Shown here: positions 35,547 through 43,035 of the stretch, in pieces
Layout: each line of letters begins with the position of its first letter
Position numbering within the stretch: the stretch's first letter is position 1
Source of the DNA: Nitrosomonas oligotropha
GTDB taxonomy: Bacteria > Pseudomonadota > Gammaproteobacteria > Burkholderiales > Nitrosomonadaceae
DNA length: 64,000 nucleotides
Reading direction: 5' to 3'
Assembly (NCBI RefSeq): GCF_009833085.1
Contig: NZ_QRBZ01000012.1
Coordinates: 115,434-179,433, forward strand
The notes under the pieces: generated by a model
Told to the model about the DNA's origin: nothing
What the model saw: the letters and a program-made list of their open reading frames with translations, nothing else
Database searches by the model: none
Position numbers and translations under genes: made by a program

Positions 35547-36406
35547 TGGATAAGCAATTTCAAGCCCCGCAACTAAACCTTGAAACCGCTGTGCAGCGCG
35601 CCGATGCCGAAGGCATTGAATTCTGGTTTGCTCGCGATCTGCAAGCGCCTCTGGGGTATGCTCGTTGGGAGAACTTTCAAACCGCCATCCAGCGCGCCAT
35701 GGAGTCCTGCGAAGCCTCTGGCCATGCGATTTTGGATCATTTTCGTGGCGTCACGAAATTGATCGTTCACGGCAAGGGCGGGGAGCGGGAAATTGATGAT
35801 TTCATGCTTACCCGTTACGCCTGCTACCTGATTGCCCAGAACGGTGATCCGCGCAAGCCCGAGATTGCCTTTGCGCAAAGCTACTTTGCCTTGCAAACCC
35901 GTAAGCAGGAGCTGATTGAAGACCGTATGCGGCTACAGGCGCGCATGGAGGCCCGCGACCGGCTGAGGGAATCGGAAAAAGCCCTATCGCAGAACATCTT
36001 CGAGCGCGGCGTGGATGATGCCGGTTTTGGCCGTATCCGCTCGAAAGGTGATCAGGCGCTCTTCGGCGGGCATACCACGCAAGCCATGAAAGACAAATAT
36101 GGCATTGTGAAAAGCCGTCCGCTGGCGGACTTTTTGCCCACCCTGACGATTGCCGCCAAAAACCTGGCTACCGAAATGACCAATCACAACGTGGAACAAG
36201 CCAATTTGCTCGGGGAACACGCAATCACCCATGAGCATATAAAGAACAACGAGAGCGTGCGCGACATGCTGGGGCAGCGCGGCATCAAACCGGAAAAACT
36301 GGCCGCCGAGGAAGACTTGCAGAAGCTGGAGCGCCGAGTGAAGTCAGAAGAAAAGAAACTGGCTAAGCGCACCAAAACTCTGCCACCGCATGACGACAAT
36401 CGATAG
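35546..36406 (+). CDS. dinD: DinD-like DNA-damage-inducible protein
   Basis: A 286-residue protein of the DinD family. Seen: an N-terminal Bro-N/KilA-like region (GIEFWFARDLQAPLGYARWENF), then DDFMLTRYACYLIAQNGDPRK and the C-terminal GRIRSKGDQALFGGHTTQ segment. E. coli DinD inhibits RecA filament activity; here the role may be to temper the host DNA-damage response when restriction breaks DNA, which is inference. I chose the ATG at 35546, which has GGAG ten bases upstream and overlaps the yhcG stop by one base. A GTG one codon earlier is possible. No clear LexA box is seen inside the operon. Confidence 0.88.
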   Translation: MDKQFQAPQLNLETAVQRADAEGIEFWFARDLQAPLGYARWENFQTAIQRAMESCEASGHAILDHFRGVTKLIVHGKGGEREIDDFMLTRYACYLIAQNGDPRKPEIAFAQSYFALQTRKQELIEDRMRLQARMEARDRLRESEKALSQNIFERGVDDAGFGRIRSKGDQALFGGHTTQAMKDKYGIVKSRPLADFLPTLTIAAKNLATEMTNHNVEQANLLGEHAITHEHIKNNESVRDMLGQRGIKPEKLAAEEDLQKLERRVKSEEKKLAKRTKTLPPHDDNR

Positions 36407-36419
36407 AGCCGAATCAACC

Positions 36420-38027
36420 ATGACCGAACAAGATCAAAAACAACTGGGGAACACTCTGTGGAGCATTGCCGACCAATTGCGCGGTGCGATGAACGCGGAC
36501 GATTTTCGCGATTACATGCTGTCCTTTCTGTTCCTGCGCTATTTGTCGGATAACTACGAGACGGCGGCGCAAAAGGAGCTGGGGCCGGATTATCCGAAGC
36601 TGGAAGCCGGTGATCGCCGCACACCTCTGGCGCTATGGTATGCGCAGAACCCGGACGATACCGTTGAATTTGAAAAACAGATGCGCCGCAAGACGCATTA
36701 TGTGATCCAGCCGTCGCACCTCTGGGGCAGTATTACGGAGCTGGCTCGCACGCAAGACAAGGAATTGCTGCATACCTTGCAGAAAGGCTTCGATTACATC
36801 GAAAACGAATCCTTTGCCAGCACCTTTGGCGGATTATTCTCCGAGATCAATCTGAATTCGGAAAAATTGGGCAAGGGCTATCCCGAACGTAATGCCAAGC
36901 TTTGTACCATCATCAGCAAGATTGCCGAGGGACTGGCGCAGTTTTCCACCGGCAAGGACACGCTGGGCGATGCCTATGAATACCTGATCGGTCAGTTTGC
37001 CGCCGGTTCCGGCAAGAAAGCGGGCGAGTTTTACACGCCGCAGCAGATTTCCAGCATTTTGTCGGGCATCGTCACGCTGGATAGCCAGGAACCCGCTACC
37101 GGCACCAAAAAGCAACTGGGAAGCGTGCTCGACTTTGCCTGCGGCTCCGGCTCGTTGCTGCTCAATGTGCGTCACCGGCTCGGCCCGCACGGCATCGGCA
37201 AAATTATCGGACAGGAGAAGAACATCACCACCTACAACCTGGCGCGTATGAACATGCTGCTGCACGGGGTGAAGGATTCCGAATTTGAGATTGTTCACGG
37301 CGACACCCTCACCAACGACTGGGATTGGCTGCGCGAGACCAACCCGGCAAAGATGCCGAAGTTCGACGCAGTGGTGGCCAATCCGCCCTTCAGTTACCGC
37401 TGGGAGCCGACCGAAAGCTTAAGTGAAGACATGCGCTTTAAGAATTATGGGCTTGCGCCAAAATCCGCCGCCGATTTCGCCTTTTTGCTGCACGGTTTTC
37501 ACTACCTGAAACCTGAGGGCGTCATGGCCATCATCCTGCCACACGGCGTGTTGTTCCGTGGCGGAGTGGAAGAACGTATCCGCACCAAACTACTGAAAGA
37601 CGGCCATATCGACACGGTGATCGGCTTGCCCGCCAATCTGTTTTTCTCAACGGGTATTCCGGTCTGTATTCTGGTGTTGAAGAAGTGCAAAAAGCCGGAC
37701 GATGTGCTGTTTATCAACGCCAGTGAATATTTTGAGAAAGGTAAACGTCAGAACCGCTTGTTGCCGGAGCACATCGGAAAGATCGTTTCGACCTATCAAT
37801 TTCGCAGCGAGGAAGATCGTTTTTCCCGCCGGGTGACGATGGATGAAATAGTGGCGAATGGCTACAACCTGAATATTTCGCGCTATATCAGCACTGCAAG
37901 GCAGGAAGAGGAGGTTGATTTGGCGTTGGTGCATAATGAGTTGACGGAATTGGAAAAACGGATCAAGGAAAATACCGGGAAACACAACGAATTTTTGAAG
38001 GAATTAGGGTTGCCGCTGTTGCCTTAG
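36420..38027 (+). CDS. hsdM: Type I restriction methyltransferase subunit (HsdM)
   Basis: A 535-residue adenine N6-methyltransferase subunit that protects host sites and forms part of the restriction complex. Seen: an N-terminal helical domain (LWSIADQLRGAMNADDFRDY), GEFYTPQQIS, the SAM-binding motif FACGSG at 239-244 and the catalytic NPPF at 321-324. The C-terminal part includes LFFSTGIPVCILVL. Start at 36420 (MTEQDQKQLG) fits the family; an ATG at 36390 overlapping dinD is possible. Being last in the operon after the nuclease genes is unusual, since most loci place hsdM first. Confidence 0.94.
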   Translation: MTEQDQKQLGNTLWSIADQLRGAMNADDFRDYMLSFLFLRYLSDNYETAAQKELGPDYPKLEAGDRRTPLALWYAQNPDDTVEFEKQMRRKTHYVIQPSHLWGSITELARTQDKELLHTLQKGFDYIENESFASTFGGLFSEINLNSEKLGKGYPERNAKLCTIISKIAEGLAQFSTGKDTLGDAYEYLIGQFAAGSGKKAGEFYTPQQISSILSGIVTLDSQEPATGTKKQLGSVLDFACGSGSLLLNVRHRLGPHGIGKIIGQEKNITTYNLARMNMLLHGVKDSEFEIVHGDTLTNDWDWLRETNPAKMPKFDAVVANPPFSYRWEPTESLSEDMRFKNYGLAPKSAADFAFLLHGFHYLKPEGVMAIILPHGVLFRGGVEERIRTKLLKDGHIDTVIGLPANLFFSTGIPVCILVLKKCKKPDDVLFINASEYFEKGKRQNRLLPEHIGKIVSTYQFRSEEDRFSRRVTMDEIVANGYNLNISRYISTARQEEEVDLALVHNELTELEKRIKENTGKHNEFLKELGLPLLP

Positions 38028-38160
38028 TTCCGGTAATCATGATCAAACCGGCAATCAATGAAAATTCGTTTGAAGCGCAGGGAATTCTCGATAAACCGAC
38101 TGAAACAATTGCCCGGGGCGGCGGCCGGTATTTTCCTTGCCACGGTGATAAGATGATCCC

Positions 38161-39390
38161 ATGAAATTAAGCGATCTGAAAAACTGGACGGACTACTGGG
38201 AGCAGCTTCGTGCCGCGCTGCTGGAGCCCAGTGTCGACAAGTCTATGCTGGAAGCATCGCTACGTGAAGCGCGTGCGAAGATGCCGGTGCCGGTGCTATG
38301 GCTGCTGGGTAAAACGCAATCCGGCAAGACATCGATTATCCGCGCACTGACGGGCAGTGCGGCGGCGGAGATCGGCAATGGTTTTCAGCCGTGCACGCGC
38401 AGTGCGCGGTTTTACGATTTCCCGGCAGAAGCGCCGGTGGTGCGGTTTCTCGATACACGCGGCCTGGGCGAAGTGGCGTACGATCCCGGTGACGATATGC
38501 ATTACTGCGAAGCGCAGGCGCATTTGCTGGTAGCGGTGATGAAAGTGGCGGATGTCCATCAGGCTGCGGTGTTCGATGTGTTGCAGGCGATCCGACGGCG
38601 TCATCCGGAATGGCCGTTGCTGATCGTGCAAACTGGTTTGCACGAACTGTATCCCGGTCAATGTGCGCATATTCAGCCGTGGCCGTATGGCAGCGATCCC
38701 TTGCCTGATTCCATTCCGCTCGATTTGCGCCGTGCTTTGCAGGCGCAGCGCGATGCTTTAAAGCTGTTACCCGGTTTTGCGCCGGTGCGCTGGGTAGCGG
38801 TCGATTTGACATTGCCGGAAGATGGCTTAACGCCGCCGGATTATGGTCTGGAGGCATTGTGGCAGGCAATCGAAGCGCTGACATCCTTGGGTTTGCAGCA
38901 TCAACTGAGCGGTGACCGGGAAGTGCAGGATTTGTACGCGCGCACCGCGCATCAGCATATCGCGGGTTATGCGCTGACTGCGGCGGGACTCGGTGCTTTG
39001 CCGGTGGTGGATTGGGTCGCGGTGTCGGCGGTGCAGGCAAAACTGCTGCATAGTCTGGCGCTGCTGTACGGGCAGCGCTGGGACAAAAGCACCGTCACGG
39101 AATTTATCGGTTTGGCGGGTGCGGGAATTGCCACCAGTTATCTGACCCGGCTGTTGACCCGGGCTGTGACCAAATTCATACCGGTCTGGGGACAGACCGT
39201 GGGGGCGTTATGGGGCGCCAGTTCCAGCGGTGCGACCACATACGCGTTGGGCAAGGCGGCGATCTATTTCTTCACGCGGCGTAAGGATGGCCTGAACGTC
39301 GATGCTAATACCTTGCGGCAGATTTATGCGGAAGAACTGGAGCGCAGCGCAGCGATACTCAAAGACCGCCTGCGGGGAAAATCCGCATGA
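38161..39390 (+). CDS. GTPase with C-terminal membrane-associating region
   Basis: A 409-residue P-loop GTPase. Seen: G1 motif GKTQSGKT at 50-57, switch II DTRG at 98-101, and a C-terminal half with hydrophobic segments (residues about 265-300 and 315-370) reminiscent of DUF697-type GTPases. A standard NKxD guanine motif is not obvious; LIVQTGLHEL sits where it would be expected. The gene overlaps the next GTPase gene by ATGA, so the two are coupled. Its start region is duplicated as a dead fragment at 30184. Role unknown; the pair may act at the membrane. Confidence 0.8.
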   Translation: MKLSDLKNWTDYWEQLRAALLEPSVDKSMLEASLREARAKMPVPVLWLLGKTQSGKTSIIRALTGSAAAEIGNGFQPCTRSARFYDFPAEAPVVRFLDTRGLGEVAYDPGDDMHYCEAQAHLLVAVMKVADVHQAAVFDVLQAIRRRHPEWPLLIVQTGLHELYPGQCAHIQPWPYGSDPLPDSIPLDLRRALQAQRDALKLLPGFAPVRWVAVDLTLPEDGLTPPDYGLEALWQAIEALTSLGLQHQLSGDREVQDLYARTAHQHIAGYALTAAGLGALPVVDWVAVSAVQAKLLHSLALLYGQRWDKSTVTEFIGLAGAGIATSYLTRLLTRAVTKFIPVWGQTVGALWGASSSGATTYALGKAAIYFFTRRKDGLNVDANTLRQIYAEELERSAAILKDRLRGKSA

Positions 39391-40940
39391 AAACACCGCT
39401 GCCCGCCGTTAATCCGCTGCGGTTAATGGTCTTCGTCCTGATGTTGCTGCCGCTGCTGGCATTGCTGGGATTCGGCGTCTTCTGGCTGTGGCAGAGCGGT
39501 TATTTGCAGTATTGGCTGATCGCCATGGTGCTGTGCGGCGGCCTGGGATACGGCTTGCAGTATTGGCTGGTGCGGCAGGAGCGGCAATTGCTAACGGATT
39601 CGGCCACCGAACCTAATCCGGATTGGCCGCCGAGCGCGGATGCGGTCTGGCGGCAAGTCGAAGCGCTGGCCGAGACGTGTAATCCGCAGGATTGGCCGAT
39701 CGAGGAGGGCACCTGGGTGCTGGCGCTGGGACAGAAAACGATGGAAACGGTTGCGCATTGTTATCACCCGGATGTCGAAAAACCGTTGCTCGAACTGACC
39801 ATACCGCATACCTTGATGATTATCGAGCGGGCGAGCCGCGATCTGCGCCAGGATGTCGCGGAGAAAATACCGTTCAGCAACCGCCTGACCATTGGTGATT
39901 TGTTCCGGATACAGCGCTGGAAGGCCAAGGCGGAACGGCTGTTTGGTATTTATCGCGCCGGCAGCTTGCTCATCAATCCGGTCAATGCTTTGTTGAGCGA
40001 AGCGTGGCGGCATTTGCGCGAGCGCAGTTTTGACCAGGCCAAGGATGAATTGCACCGCTGGTTTTTGCGTACCTATGTTTGCAAAGTGGGGTACTACGCG
40101 ATTGATCTGTATAGCGGCCGCTTGCCGCTAGGCGATGAAGAATTTGTGACTGCGCCAACCCCGCAATCCGAAGCCGATCTGGGGCAGGTCGAAGAAACCG
40201 CAAAACCCGCGATTGAGCCGTTGCGCATTCTCGTGTTAGGGCGGTCCAATTCGGGTAAATCGAGCCTGATCAATGCGTTGTTTGGCACATTGACGACGGC
40301 TGCCGATGTATTGCCGGATACCACGCAAGCCGTTAAGCCGTTTGTTTTGTCGCGCGAGGGTTTGACGCAAGCGCTGATTTTCGATAGTCCGGGATGCGAT
40401 AGTGCATTGTTTGATCGTCAGCGCATGCTGGCTGCGGCGGAAAATGCCGATCTGATTTTGTGGCTGAGCCCGGCCAACCGGCCCGACCGGCAGACGGAGC
40501 GCGATTGTCTGGACGGGCTGCGCGCCGCCCAGGCCGCGCGCACCGATCGCCGTCCGCCGCCGCTATTGGTGGTGGCGAGTTTTATCGATCGCTTGCGGCC
40601 GGTCAACGAATGGCAGCCGCCGTACGACCTGACGCATCCGGCGGGCAGCAAGGCAAGCAATATCGCTGCGGCGGTGCGGGTTATCGCGGCCGATCTGGCG
40701 GTAGCGGTTGAACAGGTGATACCTGTCTGTCTGCTGGCGGGTAAAGTTTATAATGTCGACGATACCCTTTGGGCCGCGATTCTGAATCATCAGGACGAAG
40801 CGTTGCGGGTGCGCTTGATGCGCTGCCTGGACGCTAGAAAGCGCGCCGAGGACTGGGTCATGTTGCGGCGGCAGATGGCCGGTGCGGGCCGGTTTGTGCG
40901 GGATTTGCCGGACATATTGGGAAAACGCACCGGACGGTAA
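39387..40940 (+). CDS. Membrane-anchored GTPase, partner of the upstream GTPase
   Basis: A 517-residue protein. Seen: two N-terminal membrane helices (about residues 13-34 and 40-56), a helical middle region, and a GTPase domain with G1 GRSNSGKS at 285-292, Thr switch region DTTQAVKPF, and G3 DSPG at 333-336 (Era/YihA-like). It is translationally coupled to the preceding GTPase through an ATGA overlap. Two adjacent GTPases of different build suggest a hetero-partner arrangement like that of paired membrane GTPases. Function unknown; linked by position and by the 30184 fragment to the 940-residue/GH18-like locus. Confidence 0.8.
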   Translation: MKTPLPAVNPLRLMVFVLMLLPLLALLGFGVFWLWQSGYLQYWLIAMVLCGGLGYGLQYWLVRQERQLLTDSATEPNPDWPPSADAVWRQVEALAETCNPQDWPIEEGTWVLALGQKTMETVAHCYHPDVEKPLLELTIPHTLMIIERASRDLRQDVAEKIPFSNRLTIGDLFRIQRWKAKAERLFGIYRAGSLLINPVNALLSEAWRHLRERSFDQAKDELHRWFLRTYVCKVGYYAIDLYSGRLPLGDEEFVTAPTPQSEADLGQVEETAKPAIEPLRILVLGRSNSGKSSLINALFGTLTTAADVLPDTTQAVKPFVLSREGLTQALIFDSPGCDSALFDRQRMLAAAENADLILWLSPANRPDRQTERDCLDGLRAAQAARTDRRPPPLLVVASFIDRLRPVNEWQPPYDLTHPAGSKASNIAAAVRVIAADLAVAVEQVIPVCLLAGKVYNVDDTLWAAILNHQDEALRVRLMRCLDARKRAEDWVMLRRQMAGAGRFVRDLPDILGKRTGR

Positions 40941-41049
40941 TGGGGTGGCTATGGAAATACATCAATAAACCGGGTTTCGCCTATACTGCGATCCATTTCA
41001 ATGCGCCTGGATTGCATCATTTTTAATCTCTAATCAGTTGAGTCATTCA

Positions 41050-41811
41050 GTGAAGCGCACCTTAATCGTAGTTTTCCTGTTATTTGCCGTGGGGCTGATC
41101 GTGTTGACGGTTGTGCCGGATCGCGCACGCGCGCAAAACTGGTGGAGTGCGAGCCGTGAGCCGGTGGGTCTGGCGCCCGATCCGGCGTCAACGCCGGAAG
41201 CGATTGTGCAGGTTTATGGCGCACGTGCATTCAGCTGGCGCGGCTACTTCGGGATTCATACCTGGATTGCGGTGAAACCCACGGCGGCGCAGTCGTACAC
41301 CATTTATGAGGTGATCGGCTGGTTGCAACGCCGTAAGCTCCCGGTGGTGGTGATTTATGAAAATGTGCCGGACCGGCGCTGGTACGGCAATATGCCGGAG
41401 CTTCTGCTGGAGAAACGGGGCGATGGCGTGGATGCGCTGATCGAGAAAATTGACCAGGCGGCACAAAGTTACCCGTATGCAAAGGATTACACGATTTGGC
41501 CCGGCCCCAATTCCAATACCTTTACGGCGTGGATTTCACGCGCCGTTCCGGAGCTGCAATTGGATCTGCCGCCCACTGCGATTGGTAAGGATTACCTGGG
41601 GTACCGGCTGGTTTCGCAAGCACCGAGCGGCAGCGGCTTGCAAGTTTCCATTTTTGGCTTGCTGGGCGTGCTGGTCAGCGCGGTGGAAGGTATCGAGCTG
41701 AATTTGCTGGGATTGTCGTTCGGTGTCGATCTCGATCCGCCTGCGCTCAAATTGCCGCTGCTCGGGCGCAAAGAACTGAATTCATGGTTTGAGCCTGCGG
41801 TTGAAAATTGA
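41050..41811 (+). CDS. DUF3750-type exported protein
   Basis: A 253-residue protein that matches the DUF3750 family as I recall it. Seen: an N-terminal hydrophobic helix (KRTLIVVFLLFAVGLIVLTVV) with an ARA-Q boundary, then VQVYGARAFSWRGYFGIHTWIAVKP, and WPGPNSNTFTAWISRAVPEL in the middle. The conserved His and Asn/Thr-rich patch suggest an enzyme-like pocket in the periplasm, but no activity is established. The start is either GTG at 41050 or TTG at 41038; neither has a strong ribosome site. It lies 109 bases after the GTPase pair and is probably not part of that system. Confidence 0.82.
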   Translation: MKRTLIVVFLLFAVGLIVLTVVPDRARAQNWWSASREPVGLAPDPASTPEAIVQVYGARAFSWRGYFGIHTWIAVKPTAAQSYTIYEVIGWLQRRKLPVVVIYENVPDRRWYGNMPELLLEKRGDGVDALIEKIDQAAQSYPYAKDYTIWPGPNSNTFTAWISRAVPELQLDLPPTAIGKDYLGYRLVSQAPSGSGLQVSIFGLLGVLVSAVEGIELNLLGLSFGVDLDPPALKLPLLGRKELNSWFEPAVEN

Positions 41812-41846
41812 TTGCGTGCTTTAAACCTTGAGTTTACGGTATTTAA

Positions 41847-41875
41847 TTGATAATTATTCTTATTCATACTATAGT
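41847..41875 (+). promoter_or_regulatory. Fur-controlled promoter of the ferric-iron transporter
   Basis: TTGATA (41847-41852) and TATAGT (41870-41875) are 17 bases apart. The stretch 41848-41862 reads TGATAAT-T-ATTCTTA and matches 12 of 14 positions of the Fur 7-1-7 consensus. Fur with iron bound would cover the -35 box and shut off transport, as expected for an iron-uptake gene. Confidence 0.68.
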
Positions 41876-41926
41876 AACCCTCACTAATTAATTCGCTTGA
41901 TGAACCTTTTTGCCTGGAATTTTTTC

Positions 41927-42940
41927 ATGTTGAAATCGAATGTAAGCCGTTTATATCTTGCCGTTTTTTTTCTTTTCTCTTCACTGATCGCACCGCTGGC
42001 ACATGCCGAGGAAGTGGTTGTGTATTCCGCGCGTATTGAGCAACTCATCAAACCGATGTTTGACGCGTTTACCAAGGAAACCGGGATCAAGGTCAAATAC
42101 ACCACCGATAACGAAGGTGCATTGCTTGCCCGGCTGGAAGCGGAGGGAAAAAATACCCCCGCGGATCTGTTGATTACTTCCGACGTGGGTAATCTTTGGG
42201 CAGCGGCACGGGCAGGCTTGTTGAAGCCGGTGCAATCGAACGCGCTGGAAGCGAATATCCCGGCGCATTTGCGCGATCCTCAGCAAGAATGGTTCGGTTT
42301 GTCGATCCGGGCGCGCACGTTGATTTATAACACCAAGAAAGTGAAGCCTTCAGAGCTTTCAACCTACGAAGATCTGGCCGATCCGAAATGGAACAAACGG
42401 CTGTGTCTGCGCACATCGAAGAAAGTGTATAACCAATCCCTGGTGGCGATGATGATTGCCGAACATGGCGAAGCCGAGACCGAGAAAATTGTCAAAGGCT
42501 GGGTGGCCAATCTGGCGACCGATCCGCTATCCGATGACACTCGGGCTTTGGAATTCGTCGCTGCCGGTAAATGCGATGTAACGGTGGTTAATACCTATTA
42601 CTACGGCCGGTTGATGAAAAAAGACCCGAATTTGCCTTTGGCGATTTTCTGGCCGAATCAGAATGATGGCGGCGTGCACGTCAATATTTCCGGCGCCGGT
42701 GTCACGCGCCATGGCCGAAACACTCAAGCTGCGATTAAATTGCTGGAATTCCTGTCGTCCGACAAAGCGCAAAATCTCTTCGCCGATGTGAATATGGAAT
42801 ATCCGGTCAATCCGAAGATTGCAGCGGATCCGTTTGTCGCGGCGTGGGGCAGTTTCAAGCAAAACCCGATGAATCTGGTGAAGGCCGGTGAATTGCAGAC
42901 CACTGCGGTAAAACTGATGGACCGGGCGGGTTATCAGTAA
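41927..42940 (+). CDS. fbpA: Ferric-iron ABC transporter, substrate-binding protein
   Basis: A 337-residue periplasmic iron-binding protein. Seen: a signal peptide ending AHA-EEVVVYSARIEQ, YTTDNEGALLARLEAEG, and the iron-ligand tyrosines in VVNTYYYGRL (residues 224-226). It delivers Fe3+ to the FbpB permease. The ATG at 41927 gives a standard signal peptide; an in-frame ATG at 41900 would add nine residues. A Fur-type operator lies just upstream. A strong hairpin terminator follows, which should make this gene more expressed than fbpB and fbpC. Confidence 0.92.
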   Translation: MLKSNVSRLYLAVFFLFSSLIAPLAHAEEVVVYSARIEQLIKPMFDAFTKETGIKVKYTTDNEGALLARLEAEGKNTPADLLITSDVGNLWAAARAGLLKPVQSNALEANIPAHLRDPQQEWFGLSIRARTLIYNTKKVKPSELSTYEDLADPKWNKRLCLRTSKKVYNQSLVAMMIAEHGEAETEKIVKGWVANLATDPLSDDTRALEFVAAGKCDVTVVNTYYYGRLMKKDPNLPLAIFWPNQNDGGVHVNISGAGVTRHGRNTQAAIKLLEFLSSDKAQNLFADVNMEYPVNPKIAADPFVAAWGSFKQNPMNLVKAGELQTTAVKLMDRAGYQ

Positions 42941-42969
42941 AAAAGTACGGTCACCACAAAGATCAATGC

Positions 42970-43010
42970 GGCGTAAACGCTAGAAACAATAGCTTTTACG
43001 CCAGTTTTTT
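42970..43010 (+). terminator. Intrinsic terminator between fbpA and fbpB
   Basis: GGCGTAAA (42970-42977) pairs with TTTACGCC (42995-43002), and inside it GCTA pairs with TAGC around a seven-base loop. Two bases later comes a run of six T. This is a classical Rho-independent terminator, probably partial, that sets a high ratio of binding protein to permease. Confidence 0.8.
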
Positions 43011-43035
43011 CGTTCTGTTTCTTCACCAACATGTC

